Below are positions 8,518-17,145 of a stretch of 36,587 nucleotides of DNA, piece after piece. The notes below the pieces were generated by a model. That model was not told the origin of the DNA. It did not search any database and saw nothing but the letters and a program-made list of their open reading frames with translations. The stretch is from Roseovarius sp. (GTDB lineage Bacteria > Pseudomonadota > Alphaproteobacteria > Rhodobacterales > Rhodobacteraceae), in contig PBIL01000015.1 in NCBI GenBank assembly GCA_002720475.1, positions 1 to 36,587 of the forward strand, in the 5' to 3' direction. A program made the position numbers and the translations under genes. Numbering within the stretch: the first letter of the stretch is position 1; each line of letters opens with the position of its first letter.

Positions 8518-9441
8518 CTACGAACCCGACTCACGAAGCGTTTCACGCCGGACCAGAGCCTTGTAAAGCGCCTGGATCCTCGTTGTTACCGGCCCTTGCA
8601 GGCCGTTGCCGATCACCCGCCCGTCGATCTCGCCCACGGGGGTCTGTGCGCCGAAGGTGCCGGTGAGGAATGCCTCGTCGGCCCCATAGGTCTCGACCAG
8701 TGAAAAGTTCCTCTGATGCACGGGAATGCCGTTCTCGCGGCACAGGTCGATCACCTTGGACCGGGTGATGCCGTTCATGCAGTAGTCACCGGTCGAGGTC
8801 CAGACGTCGCCCTTGCGGACGATGAAGAAATTGCAGGCATTGGTCGTGTTCACGAAGCCGTGGATATCGAGCATCAGCGCCTCGTCGGCCCCGGCCTTCT
8901 CGGCCGCGATGCAGGCGAGGATGCAGTTGAGCTTGGAATGGGAATTGAGCTTGGGGTCCTGCGTCATCGGCAGACCGCGCAGATGCGGCACGGTGGCCAG
9001 CCGGATGGGGCGCGCGATCCGGGGGCGGGAATGCTCCATGATGATTGCCACGGTAGGGCCCTGGCGCGAGAGCGAGGGGTGCTGGAACGGCCGCGTCTTG
9101 ACCCCGCGCGTCACCATCAGGCGGGCATGGGCGTCATCGGTCATGCCATTGGCGTGCTGCGTGTCGATCAGCGCCTGAAGAAGCGCGTCGCGCGTCATCC
9201 GGATATCGAGGTCGATGGCGCGAGCGGCCTCGAAGAGGCGGCCAAGATGTTCATCGGCAAAGGCCCATCGGCCATTGTAGAGGCGCAGACCCTCCCAGAC
9301 CCCATCGCCCAGCATGAAGCCGCTGTCATAGACGCTGACACGGGCCTCGGCCTTCGGCACGATCCGGCCGTTGAGCCAGAGCATCACGTTTTCGTTGCGC
9401 GCGTCCTCCTCGGCGGCATGGGTTGTCTGCGGGTCGGTCAT
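8518..9441 (-). CDS. Class IV aminotransferase (BCAT/D-amino acid transaminase fold)
   Basis: This 307-residue PLP enzyme belongs to the branched-chain/D-amino acid aminotransferase superfamily. The PLP-binding lysine is K170 in LNSHSKLN, and DGVWEGLR at about 46-53 and GITRSKVIDLCRE are family hallmarks. The family glutamate that normally contacts the pyridine nitrogen, in GxVxE, is replaced: here GFVNT at 195-199 puts threonine at that position. I believe related alphaproteobacterial proteins share this change, so the enzyme probably forms a distinct subgroup, and the usual ilvE or dat labels should not be trusted. It is divergent from msrA across a 146-base gap. Confidence 0.88.
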   Translation of the reverse strand: MTDPQTTHAAEEDARNENVMLWLNGRIVPKAEARVSVYDSGFMLGDGVWEGLRLYNGRWAFADEHLGRLFEAARAIDLDIRMTRDALLQALIDTQHANGMTDDAHARLMVTRGVKTRPFQHPSLSRQGPTVAIIMEHSRPRIARPIRLATVPHLRGLPMTQDPKLNSHSKLNCILACIAAEKAGADEALMLDIHGFVNTTNACNFFIVRKGDVWTSTGDYCMNGITRSKVIDLCRENGIPVHQRNFSLVETYGADEAFLTGTFGAQTPVGEIDGRVIGNGLQGPVTTRIQALYKALVRRETLRESGS

Positions 9442-9575
9442 CGGGCGCTCCTTGCAGGCATCGTGGGAAGGCGGCGCGCGGGCGGACCAGGGTTGAAACG
9501 CCGCTCAACTGCGTGTGATGTCACAGGCTTGTCGATTGGGTGTGAGAACATCACGCGCCATGCTGGCACGAAAAC

Positions 9576-9580
9576 GGAGG
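9576..9580 (+). promoter_or_regulatory. Ribosome binding site deciding the msrA start
   Basis: GGAGG lies seven bases before the ATG at 9588. It supports that start over the in-frame TTG at 9582, which would sit only one base from the site. Confidence 0.7.
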
Positions 9581-9587
9581 GTTGGCC

Positions 9588-10256
9588 ATGATGATCGGAC
9601 GGCGGGAAATCAAGGCGGCAATGCTGGCGATCCTGATCGCGGTGGGGCTTTGTGTTCAGGCGCGGATGGCGGCCGCGGAGACGCGCGAGACGCTGGTCGT
9701 CGCCGGGGGCTGCTTCTGGTGCGTGGAAGCGGATTTCGAGAAGGTGCCGGGCGTGCTCGAGGCCGAATCGGGCTTTGCCGGCGGCACGGTGGCGAATCCG
9801 ACCTACAAGCAGGTGACGCGCGGCGGCACCGGCCATCTGGAGGCGGTCAGGATCACCTTCGACGTGGAAAAGGTGACGCGCGAAAGGCTTCTGCACCTCT
9901 TCCTGCGCTCGGTCGATCCGACCGTTGCGGGCGGGCAGTTCTGTGACCGGGGAGAGAGCTATACCACGGCCATATTCGTCTCTGGCCCTGCCGAGAAGGC
10001 CTTGGCCGAGGGCGCGCTTGCCGAAGCCGAACGCGCCCTCGGGCAGTCCATCGTCACGCCGGTCCGGCATTTGGATACCTTCTGGCCAGCAGACAGCTAC
10101 CATCAGGATTACTACAAGAGCCACGGCATCGTCCTGACGCGATTCGGACCGCGTCAGAAGGCCAGCGCCTACACGCTCTATCGCAAGGCCTGCGGGCGCG
10201 ACGCACGAGTAAAGGCGCTTTGGGGCGGCGCCGCGCCCTTCGCCGGTCATTCCTGA
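9588..10256 (+). CDS. msrA: Exported peptide-methionine (S)-S-oxide reductase MsrA
   Basis: MsrA reduces methionine-S-sulfoxide in oxidised proteins. The 222-residue product has the catalytic GGCFWCVEADF motif, with nucleophile C42, followed by GFAGG and YKQV, and the conserved GHLEAV and DSYHQDYY segments. Most MsrA proteins are cytoplasmic, but this one starts with a clear signal-type sequence (MMIGRREIKAAML, a hydrophobic core, then ARMAAAE), so it should act in the periplasm. The paired arginines raise the possibility of Tat export. The gene ends 10 bases inside the 3' end of the convergent ribokinase gene. Confidence 0.93.
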   Translation: MMIGRREIKAAMLAILIAVGLCVQARMAAAETRETLVVAGGCFWCVEADFEKVPGVLEAESGFAGGTVANPTYKQVTRGGTGHLEAVRITFDVEKVTRERLLHLFLRSVDPTVAGGQFCDRGESYTTAIFVSGPAEKALAEGALAEAERALGQSIVTPVRHLDTFWPADSYHQDYYKSHGIVLTRFGPRQKASAYTLYRKACGRDARVKALWGGAAPFAGHS

Positions 10257-11140
10257 GCGAGAAAGGCGCGCGTCTCGGCCATGGTGGGTATCGCCTCGGA
10301 CGCGCCGTCGCGCGTGACCTGAAGCGCGGCCGCGGCGCTGGCAAGGCGCAGCGCCTCAGATACCGGCCGTCCCATGGCAAGGGCGGCCACGACATAGCCC
10401 GCGAAACAGTCCCCGGCACCGGTCGTGTCACGAACAGGAACGGAAAAGGCGGGAACAGGGACCGTCTCGCCGGTCTTCCGGTCATGCCAGACGGCCCCTT
10501 CGGCATCTCTTGTCACCAGCATCTGCGGCACCTCGACGGGGCCGAGCGTGGATTCGAGCTGTGCCGCTTCCACGGCGTTCAGGATGAGAAGGGTGACAAA
10601 GGGGAGAACGGCGCGCAGGGCACCGGTCTCGAAAGGGGCCGCCGAATAGGCGACCAGCGCGCCCGCGGCCCGGGCAAGGCGCGCGGCCTCGACCTGAAGA
10701 TTGGTTTCGTTCTGCAGAAGCAGCCAGTCCTCCGGTGCGATCTCTGCCAGCGCATCGGTGATCTTTGCCTGATCGAGCCTGCGGTTGGCACCGGGATGGA
10801 TGACGATGGCTTTCTCGCCCGCCTCGCTCACCAGGACCAGCGCATGACCCGAAACGCCGTCCTCCTTGGCCACGGCACCTGTATCGACGCCGCTTGCCGC
10901 AAGCGCCGCGCGTAGCCACGCGCCATCTTGCCCCACCGCGCCCAGGTGGCGGACCTCGGCCCCGGCGCGGGCAGCGGCGATCGACTGATTCGCACCCTTG
11001 CCGCCCAGCATCGTGCGACAGGACAAGGCGGCCACGGTCTCGCCCTTTCTGGGCAATTGCGCCAGGCGATAGATGTGATCGGCATTGATCGAGCCAAGGC
11101 ACCAGACGCGCCCCGCTTCGGCCCGTTCGGAGGGGCGCAT
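10247..11140 (-). CDS. rbsK: PfkB-family sugar kinase, probable ribokinase
   Basis: The 297-residue protein has both PfkB signatures: the N-terminal GGKGANQS at 46-53 and the C-terminal DTTGAGDCF at 238-246, with catalytic base D244. The spacing and the N-terminal LGSINADHIYRL segment fit ribokinases, which phosphorylate D-ribose at O5 using ATP. No ribose transporter or rbs regulator is nearby. Instead the gene lies 14 bases after maeB on the same strand and is probably co-transcribed with it, so another sugar or nucleoside-derived substrate is possible. Confidence 0.85.
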   Translation of the reverse strand: MRPSERAEAGRVWCLGSINADHIYRLAQLPRKGETVAALSCRTMLGGKGANQSIAAARAGAEVRHLGAVGQDGAWLRAALAASGVDTGAVAKEDGVSGHALVLVSEAGEKAIVIHPGANRRLDQAKITDALAEIAPEDWLLLQNETNLQVEAARLARAAGALVAYSAAPFETGALRAVLPFVTLLILNAVEAAQLESTLGPVEVPQMLVTRDAEGAVWHDRKTGETVPVPAFSVPVRDTTGAGDCFAGYVVAALAMGRPVSEALRLASAAAALQVTRDGASEAIPTMAETRAFLAQE

Positions 11141-11154
11141 CGCGGGAACTCCTC

Positions 11155-13410
11155 TCAGCCGACCTTGCAGGCCGCGAGAATGGCCATGTTGAGGATGTCA
11201 TTGGCGGTGAAGTTCGACGAACAGATCTGGATCGACGCATCGACACCGGTCAGGATCGGCCCGATCACCGTCGCCCCCGCCATTTCCTGCATCAGCTTGA
11301 CCGAGATCGAGGCGGAATGGCGGGCGGGCACGACCAGCACATTGGCCGGGCCGGAGAGCCGCTGGAACGGGTAGTTCGCCTGCGCGGCGGGGTTGAGCGC
11401 CACGTCCACGGTCATGTCACCCTCGAACTCGAAATCCACGCCGCGCCGCTCGAGCACCATAGGCGCGCGTTGCATCTTCTCGGTGCGCTCGGATTTAGGA
11501 TAACCGAAGGTCGAGAAGCTGACGAAGGCCACCCGCGGCTCCAGCCCCAGGTGCCGCGCCACGGCGGCCCCGCGCATCGCGATGGTGGCGAGATCCTCCT
11601 CGTCGGGCCATTCATGCACCAGCGTGTCGGCAATGAGCACGATCCGCCCCTTGTGCAGAACCGCCGTCACGCCCGCCGCGCCATGTTCGGCATCGGCGTC
11701 GAACACGTGGTTGATGAGGCTCAGGACATGGGCGGATTTGCGCGTGGCCCCCGTCACCAGCCCGTCGCCATGACCATGGGCCAGCATGAGGGCGGCGAAG
11801 ACATGGCGGTCTCGCGCGGCCAGGCGATGAATGTCGTGGCGGTCAAATCCCTTGCGCTGCAACCGGGCGTAGAGGAACGCCTTGTAATCGGCAAGCCGGT
11901 CGGTCTTGGCGGCGTTGACCACCTCGAGCTCGCGCACCGCATCGCCCATGCCCGCCGCCTCGAGCTTGGCCTTCACGTCCTCGTCGCGGCCCACGACCAG
12001 CGCCTGACCCAGGCCGGCCCGCTGATATTGCACGGCGGCGCGCAACACGCGCACATCGTCGCCCTCGGCAAAGATCATCCGCGCCTGGGCCCGCCGCGCG
12101 CGGGCATTGATGCCGCGCAGGATGCTTGCGGTCGGATCCATCCGCGACTTGAGCGAAAGCTCGTAGCCCTCCATGTCGATGATGGGCCGTCGCGCTGCCC
12201 CGGTCTTCATGCCTGCCCGCGCCACGGCCGGCGGGATGGTATGGATGAGCCGGGGATCGAAGGGCGTGGGGATGATGTAATCGCGCCCGAAACGGAGCTT
12301 GCGGCCATAGGCCATCGCCACCTCGTCGGGCACGTCCTGACGCGCGAGACTTGCCAGGGCCTCGGCGCAGGCAATCTTCATCTCGTCGTTGATCGCGCGC
12401 GCATGCACGTCGAGCGCGCCGCGAAAGAGATAGGGAAATCCCAGGACGTTGTTGACCTGGTTGGGATAGTCCGAGCGCCCGGTGGCCACGATCGCATCGG
12501 GGCGCACGGCATGGGCCTCCTCGGGCGTGATCTCGGGATCGGGATTGGCCATGGCGAAGATCACCGGATTGTCGGCCATGGAGGCCACCATCTCGGGCGT
12601 CACCGCCCCCTTGGCCGAGACACCGAGAAAGACGTCGGCCCCCCGCATCGCCTCTTCCAGCGTGCGCAGCCCGGTGGCCGCGGCATGGGCTGATTTCCAC
12701 TGGTTCATGCCCTCGGTGCGTCCCTGGTAGATGACGCCCTTGGTATCGCACATGATGCAATTGTCATGCCGCGCGCCCATGGATTTGAGAAGCTCCAGAC
12801 AGGCGATGCCCGCCGCCCCCGCACCGTTGAGGACGATGCGCACCTCCTCGATCCGCTTGCCCGAAAGGTGCAGCGCGTTGATGAGCCCCGCGGCGCAGAT
12901 CACGGCGGTGCCGTGCTGATCGTCGTGGAACACCGGAATATCCATCACTTCCTTGAGCCGCTGCTCGATGATGAAACATTCCGGCGCCTTGATATCCTCC
13001 AGATTGATGCCGCCGAAGGTGGGGCCCATCAGGCGGACGGCATTGATGAACTCGTCCGGATCCTCGGTATCGAGCTCGATGTCGATGGAATTGACATCGG
13101 CGAACCGCTTGAAGAGCACGGCCTTGCCCTCCATCACCGGCTTGGAGCCGAGCGCGCCCAGATTGCCGAGGCCCAGAACGGCAGTGCCGTTGGAGATGAC
13201 CGCGACGAGATTGCCCTTGGTCGTGTAGTCATAGGCCAGTTCGGGATTGGCCGCGATTTCCTCGCAGGGGACGGCGACGCCGGGGGAATAGGCAAGGCTG
13301 AGGTCGCGCTGCGTGGTCATGGGCACGGTGGCCTGGATCTCGAACTTGCCGGGCGTCGGCTCGAGATGAAAGGCCAGCGCCTCTTCGCGGGTGAACTTGG
13401 GCTTGGTCAT
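11155..13410 (-). CDS. maeB: NADP-dependent malic enzyme with phosphotransacetylase-like domain
   Basis: The 751-residue MaeB type enzyme converts malate to pyruvate and CO2 while reducing NADP. The N-terminal malic enzyme half (about 1-420) shows SLAYSPGVAVPCEEI, the DIELDTEDPDEF-ENIKAPECF type metal/malate region and the nucleotide-binding VLNGAGAAGIACLELL. The C-terminal half (about 430-751) is a phosphotransacetylase-like domain, known in this family to act in allosteric control by acetyl-CoA rather than catalysis. The frame extends 60 bases further upstream, but MTKPKFTREEALAFH at 13410 is the family start. It is followed closely by the ribokinase gene. Confidence 0.95.
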   Translation of the reverse strand: MTKPKFTREEALAFHLEPTPGKFEIQATVPMTTQRDLSLAYSPGVAVPCEEIAANPELAYDYTTKGNLVAVISNGTAVLGLGNLGALGSKPVMEGKAVLFKRFADVNSIDIELDTEDPDEFINAVRLMGPTFGGINLEDIKAPECFIIEQRLKEVMDIPVFHDDQHGTAVICAAGLINALHLSGKRIEEVRIVLNGAGAAGIACLELLKSMGARHDNCIMCDTKGVIYQGRTEGMNQWKSAHAAATGLRTLEEAMRGADVFLGVSAKGAVTPEMVASMADNPVIFAMANPDPEITPEEAHAVRPDAIVATGRSDYPNQVNNVLGFPYLFRGALDVHARAINDEMKIACAEALASLARQDVPDEVAMAYGRKLRFGRDYIIPTPFDPRLIHTIPPAVARAGMKTGAARRPIIDMEGYELSLKSRMDPTASILRGINARARRAQARMIFAEGDDVRVLRAAVQYQRAGLGQALVVGRDEDVKAKLEAAGMGDAVRELEVVNAAKTDRLADYKAFLYARLQRKGFDRHDIHRLAARDRHVFAALMLAHGHGDGLVTGATRKSAHVLSLINHVFDADAEHGAAGVTAVLHKGRIVLIADTLVHEWPDEEDLATIAMRGAAVARHLGLEPRVAFVSFSTFGYPKSERTEKMQRAPMVLERRGVDFEFEGDMTVDVALNPAAQANYPFQRLSGPANVLVVPARHSASISVKLMQEMAGATVIGPILTGVDASIQICSSNFTANDILNMAILAACKVG

Positions 13411-13559
13411 GGGGCGGTCTTTCGGCAATGGCGGCTGGACCTGCATACCGGGGGATACGCCGCGCCTCAACCGAAAGCCGAGAAAGGGCTTTCACGGGGG
13501 CAGTGCCACAACCTGTGAAGGGCCGTGGATGACTCTTTGTTACAAGGGATTCCATTGAT

Positions 13560-13583
13560 TTGCGATGACTTGCGATTTGTGAT
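13560..13583 (+). repeat. Three near-tandem heptamers ahead of the small cassette
   Basis: TTGCGAT occurs at 13560-13566 and 13570-13576, with the variant TTGTGAT at 13577-13583. The first two are 10 bases apart, one helical turn. They end 12 bases before the ATG of the 94-residue gene, where an operator for autoregulation would be expected. The rest of the 184-base gap 13411-13594 shows no other structure that I can name. Confidence 0.4.
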
Positions 13584-13594
13584 TCACTGGGCTC

Positions 13595-13879
13595 ATGGAA
13601 AACTCTCTTGCACCTGACATCGATCATATCAATCGCGCTGTTCGCGCGGTCTTGGGCCCGGATCGGGTTCGCGAGGTAGGGTGCGTCTACAAGCAGAATA
13701 TCGACGGTGCCCCCATCATATGGGTTCGAGTAATTTATGACGCTAACGAGGGCATTACTGTCGATGAAATGAGGCGAGTGTCGGACGCACTCTGGCCCGT
13801 GGGAGCCTCGGAAGATCTCGCTGTGCCGGTGATAGATTTCGTGGCCGATACCGACCTTGTCCCCACCGCGGCTGAGTGA
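13595..13879 (+). CDS. Small unknown protein, possible partner of the HEPN-like protein
   Basis: I do not recognise this 94-residue protein. It is acidic, has no membrane segment or signal peptide, and looks like a small alpha/beta fold, with strands around GAPIIWVRVIYD and DLAVPVIDFVAD. It lacks the GSxxxG...DxD motif of the minimal nucleotidyltransferases that usually accompany HEPN proteins. Its last 23 bases overlap the downstream HEPN-like gene. Codon use is less GC-biased than in the flanking core genes (many ATT, AAT, GAT and TAT codons), which suggests acquisition. An antitoxin-like role is inference from gene arrangement only. The Shine-Dalgarno sequence is weak. Confidence 0.6.
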   Translation: MENSLAPDIDHINRAVRAVLGPDRVREVGCVYKQNIDGAPIIWVRVIYDANEGITVDEMRRVSDALWPVGASEDLAVPVIDFVADTDLVPTAAE

Positions 13880-14339
13880 ACAGCTCCTGCTCGTCGCACG
13901 AGCGCGGATTGCTGAGACGGGTATCCGTAACGAGGCAAACCTCCGGCGTGCAACCAGCGATCTCTATTACTCCGTTTTTCATGCTATCTGCGAAGCTTTG
14001 GTTGAGCCTATGGGTGCCATTCCAGATAGCGAAGCCTTCGTTGAAACATACACCAACCTGTATCGTCAACTCGATCACGGGTACGCGGAGAAACGTTGTC
14101 GCGCTGTGACGCAAGACAAGGCCTTCTCCCATAATATCATCCAATTTGCCAAGCTGTTCATTACGCTAAAAAACAAAAGAGAAAAGGCCGACTATCATCC
14201 TCTTGAAACGTTTCAGATTTCGGTTGTCAGGAACGATCTTGAAACAACCGAAACGCGCCTCAAGGAATTCTGGAATGCGCATTCCGCTGAACGTGCGTCT
14301 TTCTCGTGCCTCGTGACACTTCGATCTCGACGAGAGTGA
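13857..14339 (+). CDS. HEPN-like domain protein, candidate toxin or RNA-binding partner
   Basis: The 160-residue helical protein carries the pattern RRATSDLYYSVFHAICEAL at 30-48, typical of HEPN-superfamily proteins, and KREKADYHP at 107-115, where R108 and H114 give the Rx4-6H arrangement of HEPN ribonucleases (RxxADY in UPF0332-like members). HEPN proteins commonly form toxin-antitoxin, abortive infection or RNA-cleavage modules. No ATG or GTG precedes the conserved region; I use the TTG at 13857, which overlaps the upstream gene and would be translated by coupling, though no good Shine-Dalgarno is visible and another rare start is possible. Codon use is AT-richer than the neighbours. Nuclease activity is not shown by the sequence. 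Confidence 0.6.
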   Translation: MSPPRLSEQLLLVARARIAETGIRNEANLRRATSDLYYSVFHAICEALVEPMGAIPDSEAFVETYTNLYRQLDHGYAEKRCRAVTQDKAFSHNIIQFAKLFITLKNKREKADYHPLETFQISVVRNDLETTETRLKEFWNAHSAERASFSCLVTLRSRRE

Positions 14340-14347
14340 CCGAGAGG

Positions 14348-14384
14348 ATGCCATTTGAACCGGTCAGGAGTACCGGGGTGGCAT
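14348..14384. terminator. Imperfect hairpin after the HEPN-like gene
   Basis: ATGCCA (14348-14353) pairs with TGGCAT (14379-14384), and CCGG (14360-14363) with CCGG (14373-14376), giving an interrupted stem nine bases past the stop codon. There is no T-run, so it is a weak candidate for transcript termination. Confidence 0.25.
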
Positions 14385-14430
14385 TCGCTTACTCCGCGTG
14401 GACGGACTGCACAAACGAGCCATGGGAACC

Positions 14431-14465
14431 TATCGAAGGTAGATGAAACCCTGATACCTTCGATA
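14431..14465. promoter_or_regulatory. Perfect 11-bp inverted repeat just upstream of mutS
   Basis: TATCGAAGGTA and its exact reverse complement TACCTTCGATA are separated by 13 bases. The repeat ends 25 bases before the mutS ATG and about 11 bases before its AGGA ribosome binding site. It could be a dimeric regulator operator, an mRNA leader hairpin or a terminator for the preceding cassette. No T-run follows. Confidence 0.5.
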
Positions 14466-14490
14466 AGTTCAATAACAGGAAAGACGTGTA

Positions 14491-17145
14491 ATGGCCGCTG
14501 AACCAGCATCTGGGCAGGTCACCCCAATGATGGCGCAATATCTGGAGATCAAGGCGCAATACCCGGAGGCGCTGCTGTTCTACCGGATGGGCGATTTCTA
14601 CGAGCTCTTCTTCGATGACGCCGTGGCCGCCGCCGAGGCGCTCGACATCGCGCTCACCAAGCGTGGCAAGCATCTGGGCCGCGATATCGCCATGTGCGGC
14701 GTGCCGGTGCATGCCGCCGAGGGCTACCTGCTGACGCTCATCCGAAAGGGGTTCCGCGTCGCCATTGCCGAACAGATGGAGGATCCGGCCGAGGCGAAGA
14801 AGCGCGGCTCGAAATCCGTGGTGCGCCGCGAGGTGGTGCGACTTGTCACCCCCGGCACGCTGACCGAGGAAAGCCTGCTTGACGCGCGGCGGCACAATTA
14901 CCTGGCAAGCTTCGCGCGGGTGCGGGGAGACGGGGCGCTGGCCTGGGTGGATATTTCCACGGGCGCCTTTCACGTCATGGCGCTTGGCCCCGCGCGGCTG
15001 GGGCCGGAACTGGCGCGTCTGATGCCGCGCGAGGTGGTTCTCTCCGACGCGGATGAGGCCGATCTGGCCGAAACAGTGACGGAATCCGGGGCCGCGCTCA
15101 CCACGCTGGGCGCGGCGGCCTTTGACAGCACGGGGGCGGAGGCCCGGCTTTGCGCGCTCTTCGGGGTGGCCACGCTCGAGGCTTACGGGGCCTTTTCCCG
15201 GTCGGAACTGGCGGCGATGGGGGCCATCGTCGAATGGCTCGAGATCACGCAGAAAGGCAAGCTGCCGCTTCTTCAGGTGCCGGTGCGCGAACAGACAAGC
15301 CGCGTCATGCAGATCGACGCCGCCACGCGGCGCAACCTGGAACTCACCCACGCGCTGGACGGGCGCCGCGCCGGCTCGCTTCTGGCAACCATCGACCGGA
15401 CGGTGACGGCGGGCGGCGGGCGGCTGCTCGAACGGCGGCTGTCGAGCCCGAGCCTGGTGCTCGACGTGGTGCAGGGACGGCTCGCCGCCGTGGATTTCAT
15501 GGTGGAACAGTCTCGATCGCGCGCGGATCTGCGGGCCGCGCTTCGGGGCGTGCCGGATCTGGACCGGGCGCTGTCGCGGCTCGGGCTTGACCGGGGCGGA
15601 CCGCGCGACCTTGCCGCGATCCGCAACGGCCTGAGCCAGGCGGCCGCGATCGCGGCACAGCTGGAGGGGATGGACCTGCCCGAACTGCTGCGCGATGCGG
15701 CAGGGGGCTTGCGCGGTCACGAGGCGCTGTGTGACCTGCTCGACCGTGCGCTTGTGGCCGAGCCGCCGCTTCTGGCACGAGACGGCGGCTTCATTGCCGC
15801 CGGTTTCGATGACGAGCTCGACGAGATGCGCAAGCTGCGCGACGAGGGGCGCGGCGTGATCGCCGCGATGCAGGGAGAATATATCCGGGAAACCGGCATC
15901 GCCTCTCTCAAGATCAAGCATAACAACGTCCTGGGCTATTTCATCGAGGTGACGGCCACCCATGCCGAGCGGATGCTTGCCCCGCCGCTCAGCGAGACCT
16001 TCCGCCATCGGCAGACGACGGCCAACCAGCTGCGTTTCACCACGCCCCGGCTGAGCGAGATGGAAAGCCGCATCCTGAACGCGGGCGGGCGCGCCATCGA
16101 GATCGAGAAACGTGCCTATGAAAGCCTGAAATCCGCAATTCTCGAACGGTCGGCCGAGATTGCGCGGGCGGCACGGGGGCTGGCCGAACTCGACCTGACG
16201 GCGGCGCTCGCGGAACTGTCGGCCACCGAGAACTGGTGCGCGCCCAGGGTGGACGAGAGCCGCGCCCTCGTGATCGAGGGCGGACGGCATCCGGTGGTCG
16301 AGCGCAGCCTGCGCGCGCAGGGCGGCGCACCCTTCGTCGCCAATGACTGCGATCTCGGCGGCGAGAGCGATATCTGGCTTCTGACCGGGCCGAACATGGC
16401 CGGCAAGTCCACCTTCCTTCGGCAGAACGCGCTCATCGCGCTGCTGGCGCAGATGGGCAGCCATGTGCCCGCGTCATCGGCCCGTATCGGGCTCGTGAGC
16501 CAGCTCTTCAGCCGGGTGGGGGCCTCGGACGATCTGGCGCGGGGCCGCTCGACCTTCATGGTCGAGATGGTCGAGACGGCGGCGATCCTGAACCAGGCCG
16601 ACGACCGGGCGCTTGTGATCCTGGACGAGATCGGGCGCGGCACGGCCACCTGGGACGGGCTCTCGATCGCCTGGGCGACGCTCGAACATCTGCACGAGGT
16701 GAACCGCTGCCGCGCGCTCTTTGCCACGCATTATCACGAGCTGACCCGGCTCAGCGACCGTCTCGACCGCGTGGCCAATGCCACGGTGAGCGTCAAGGAA
16801 CATGACGGCGAGGTGATTTTCCTGCACGAGGTGCGGCGCGGCGCGGCGGATCGCAGCTATGGTGTGCAGGTGGCGCGGCTTGCCGGGCTGCCCGAGACGG
16901 TGGTGGCCCGCGCGCGCGTCGTGCTCGACGCGCTGGAGAAGGGCGAGCGGGAGGGTGGCGCGGCACGCTCCGCCCTGATCGACGATCTGCCGCTGTTCGC
17001 GGCAGCCCCGGCACCCGCACCCGCCAGCCATCACGAATCGGAAGTGGAGGCGCGGCTGCGCACGATCCTGCCTGACACGCTGAGCCCGCGCGAGGCGCTC
17101 GATCTGATCTACGAGCTTAAGGCGCTTCTCGATGCGCGCGCTTAG
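14491..17145 (+). CDS. mutS: DNA mismatch repair protein MutS
   Basis: The 884-residue MutS recognises mismatches and recruits MutL. The mismatch-binding FxE motif is F36-Y37-E38 in [10 protein letters not shown]. The connector, core and clamp domains follow, then the ABC-type ATPase with Walker [10 protein letters not shown] at about 633-641 and Walker B/signature region around [18 protein letters not shown]. The usual GTSTFDG/GTSTYDG here reads GTATWDG. A short helix-turn-helix dimerisation segment ends the protein. Length is normal for the MutS1 family. The gene ends in a 4-base overlap with the convergent grpE gene. Confidence 0.98.
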   Translation: MAAEPASGQVTPMMAQYLEIKAQYPEALLFYRMGDFYELFFDDAVAAAEALDIALTKRGKHLGRDIAMCGVPVHAAEGYLLTLIRKGFRVAIAEQMEDPAEAKKRGSKSVVRREVVRLVTPGTLTEESLLDARRHNYLASFARVRGDGALAWVDISTGAFHVMALGPARLGPELARLMPREVVLSDADEADLAETVTESGAALTTLGAAAFDSTGAEARLCALFGVATLEAYGAFSRSELAAMGAIVEWLEITQKGKLPLLQVPVREQTSRVMQIDAATRRNLELTHALDGRRAGSLLATIDRTVTAGGGRLLERRLSSPSLVLDVVQGRLAAVDFMVEQSRSRADLRAALRGVPDLDRALSRLGLDRGGPRDLAAIRNGLSQAAAIAAQLEGMDLPELLRDAAGGLRGHEALCDLLDRALVAEPPLLARDGGFIAAGFDDELDEMRKLRDEGRGVIAAMQGEYIRETGIASLKIKHNNVLGYFIEVTATHAERMLAPPLSETFRHRQTTANQLRFTTPRLSEMESRILNAGGRAIEIEKRAYESLKSAILERSAEIARAARGLAELDLTAALAELSATENWCAPRVDESRALVIEGGRHPVVERSLRAQGGAPFVANDCDLGGESDIWLLTGPNMAGKSTFLRQNALIALLAQMGSHVPASSARIGLVSQLFSRVGASDDLARGRSTFMVEMVETAAILNQADDRALVILDEIGRGTATWDGLSIAWATLEHLHEVNRCRALFATHYHELTRLSDRLDRVANATVSVKEHDGEVIFLHEVRRGAADRSYGVQVARLAGLPETVVARARVVLDALEKGEREGGAARSALIDDLPLFAAAPAPAPASHHESEVEARLRTILPDTLSPREALDLIYELKALLDARA

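Noticed and set aside
14389-16464. A 691-codon open frame on the minus strand opposite mutS
   Set aside because: It is a GC-driven shadow frame. MutS motifs on the plus strand are unambiguous and the antisense product has the arginine/histidine-rich composition of shadows.
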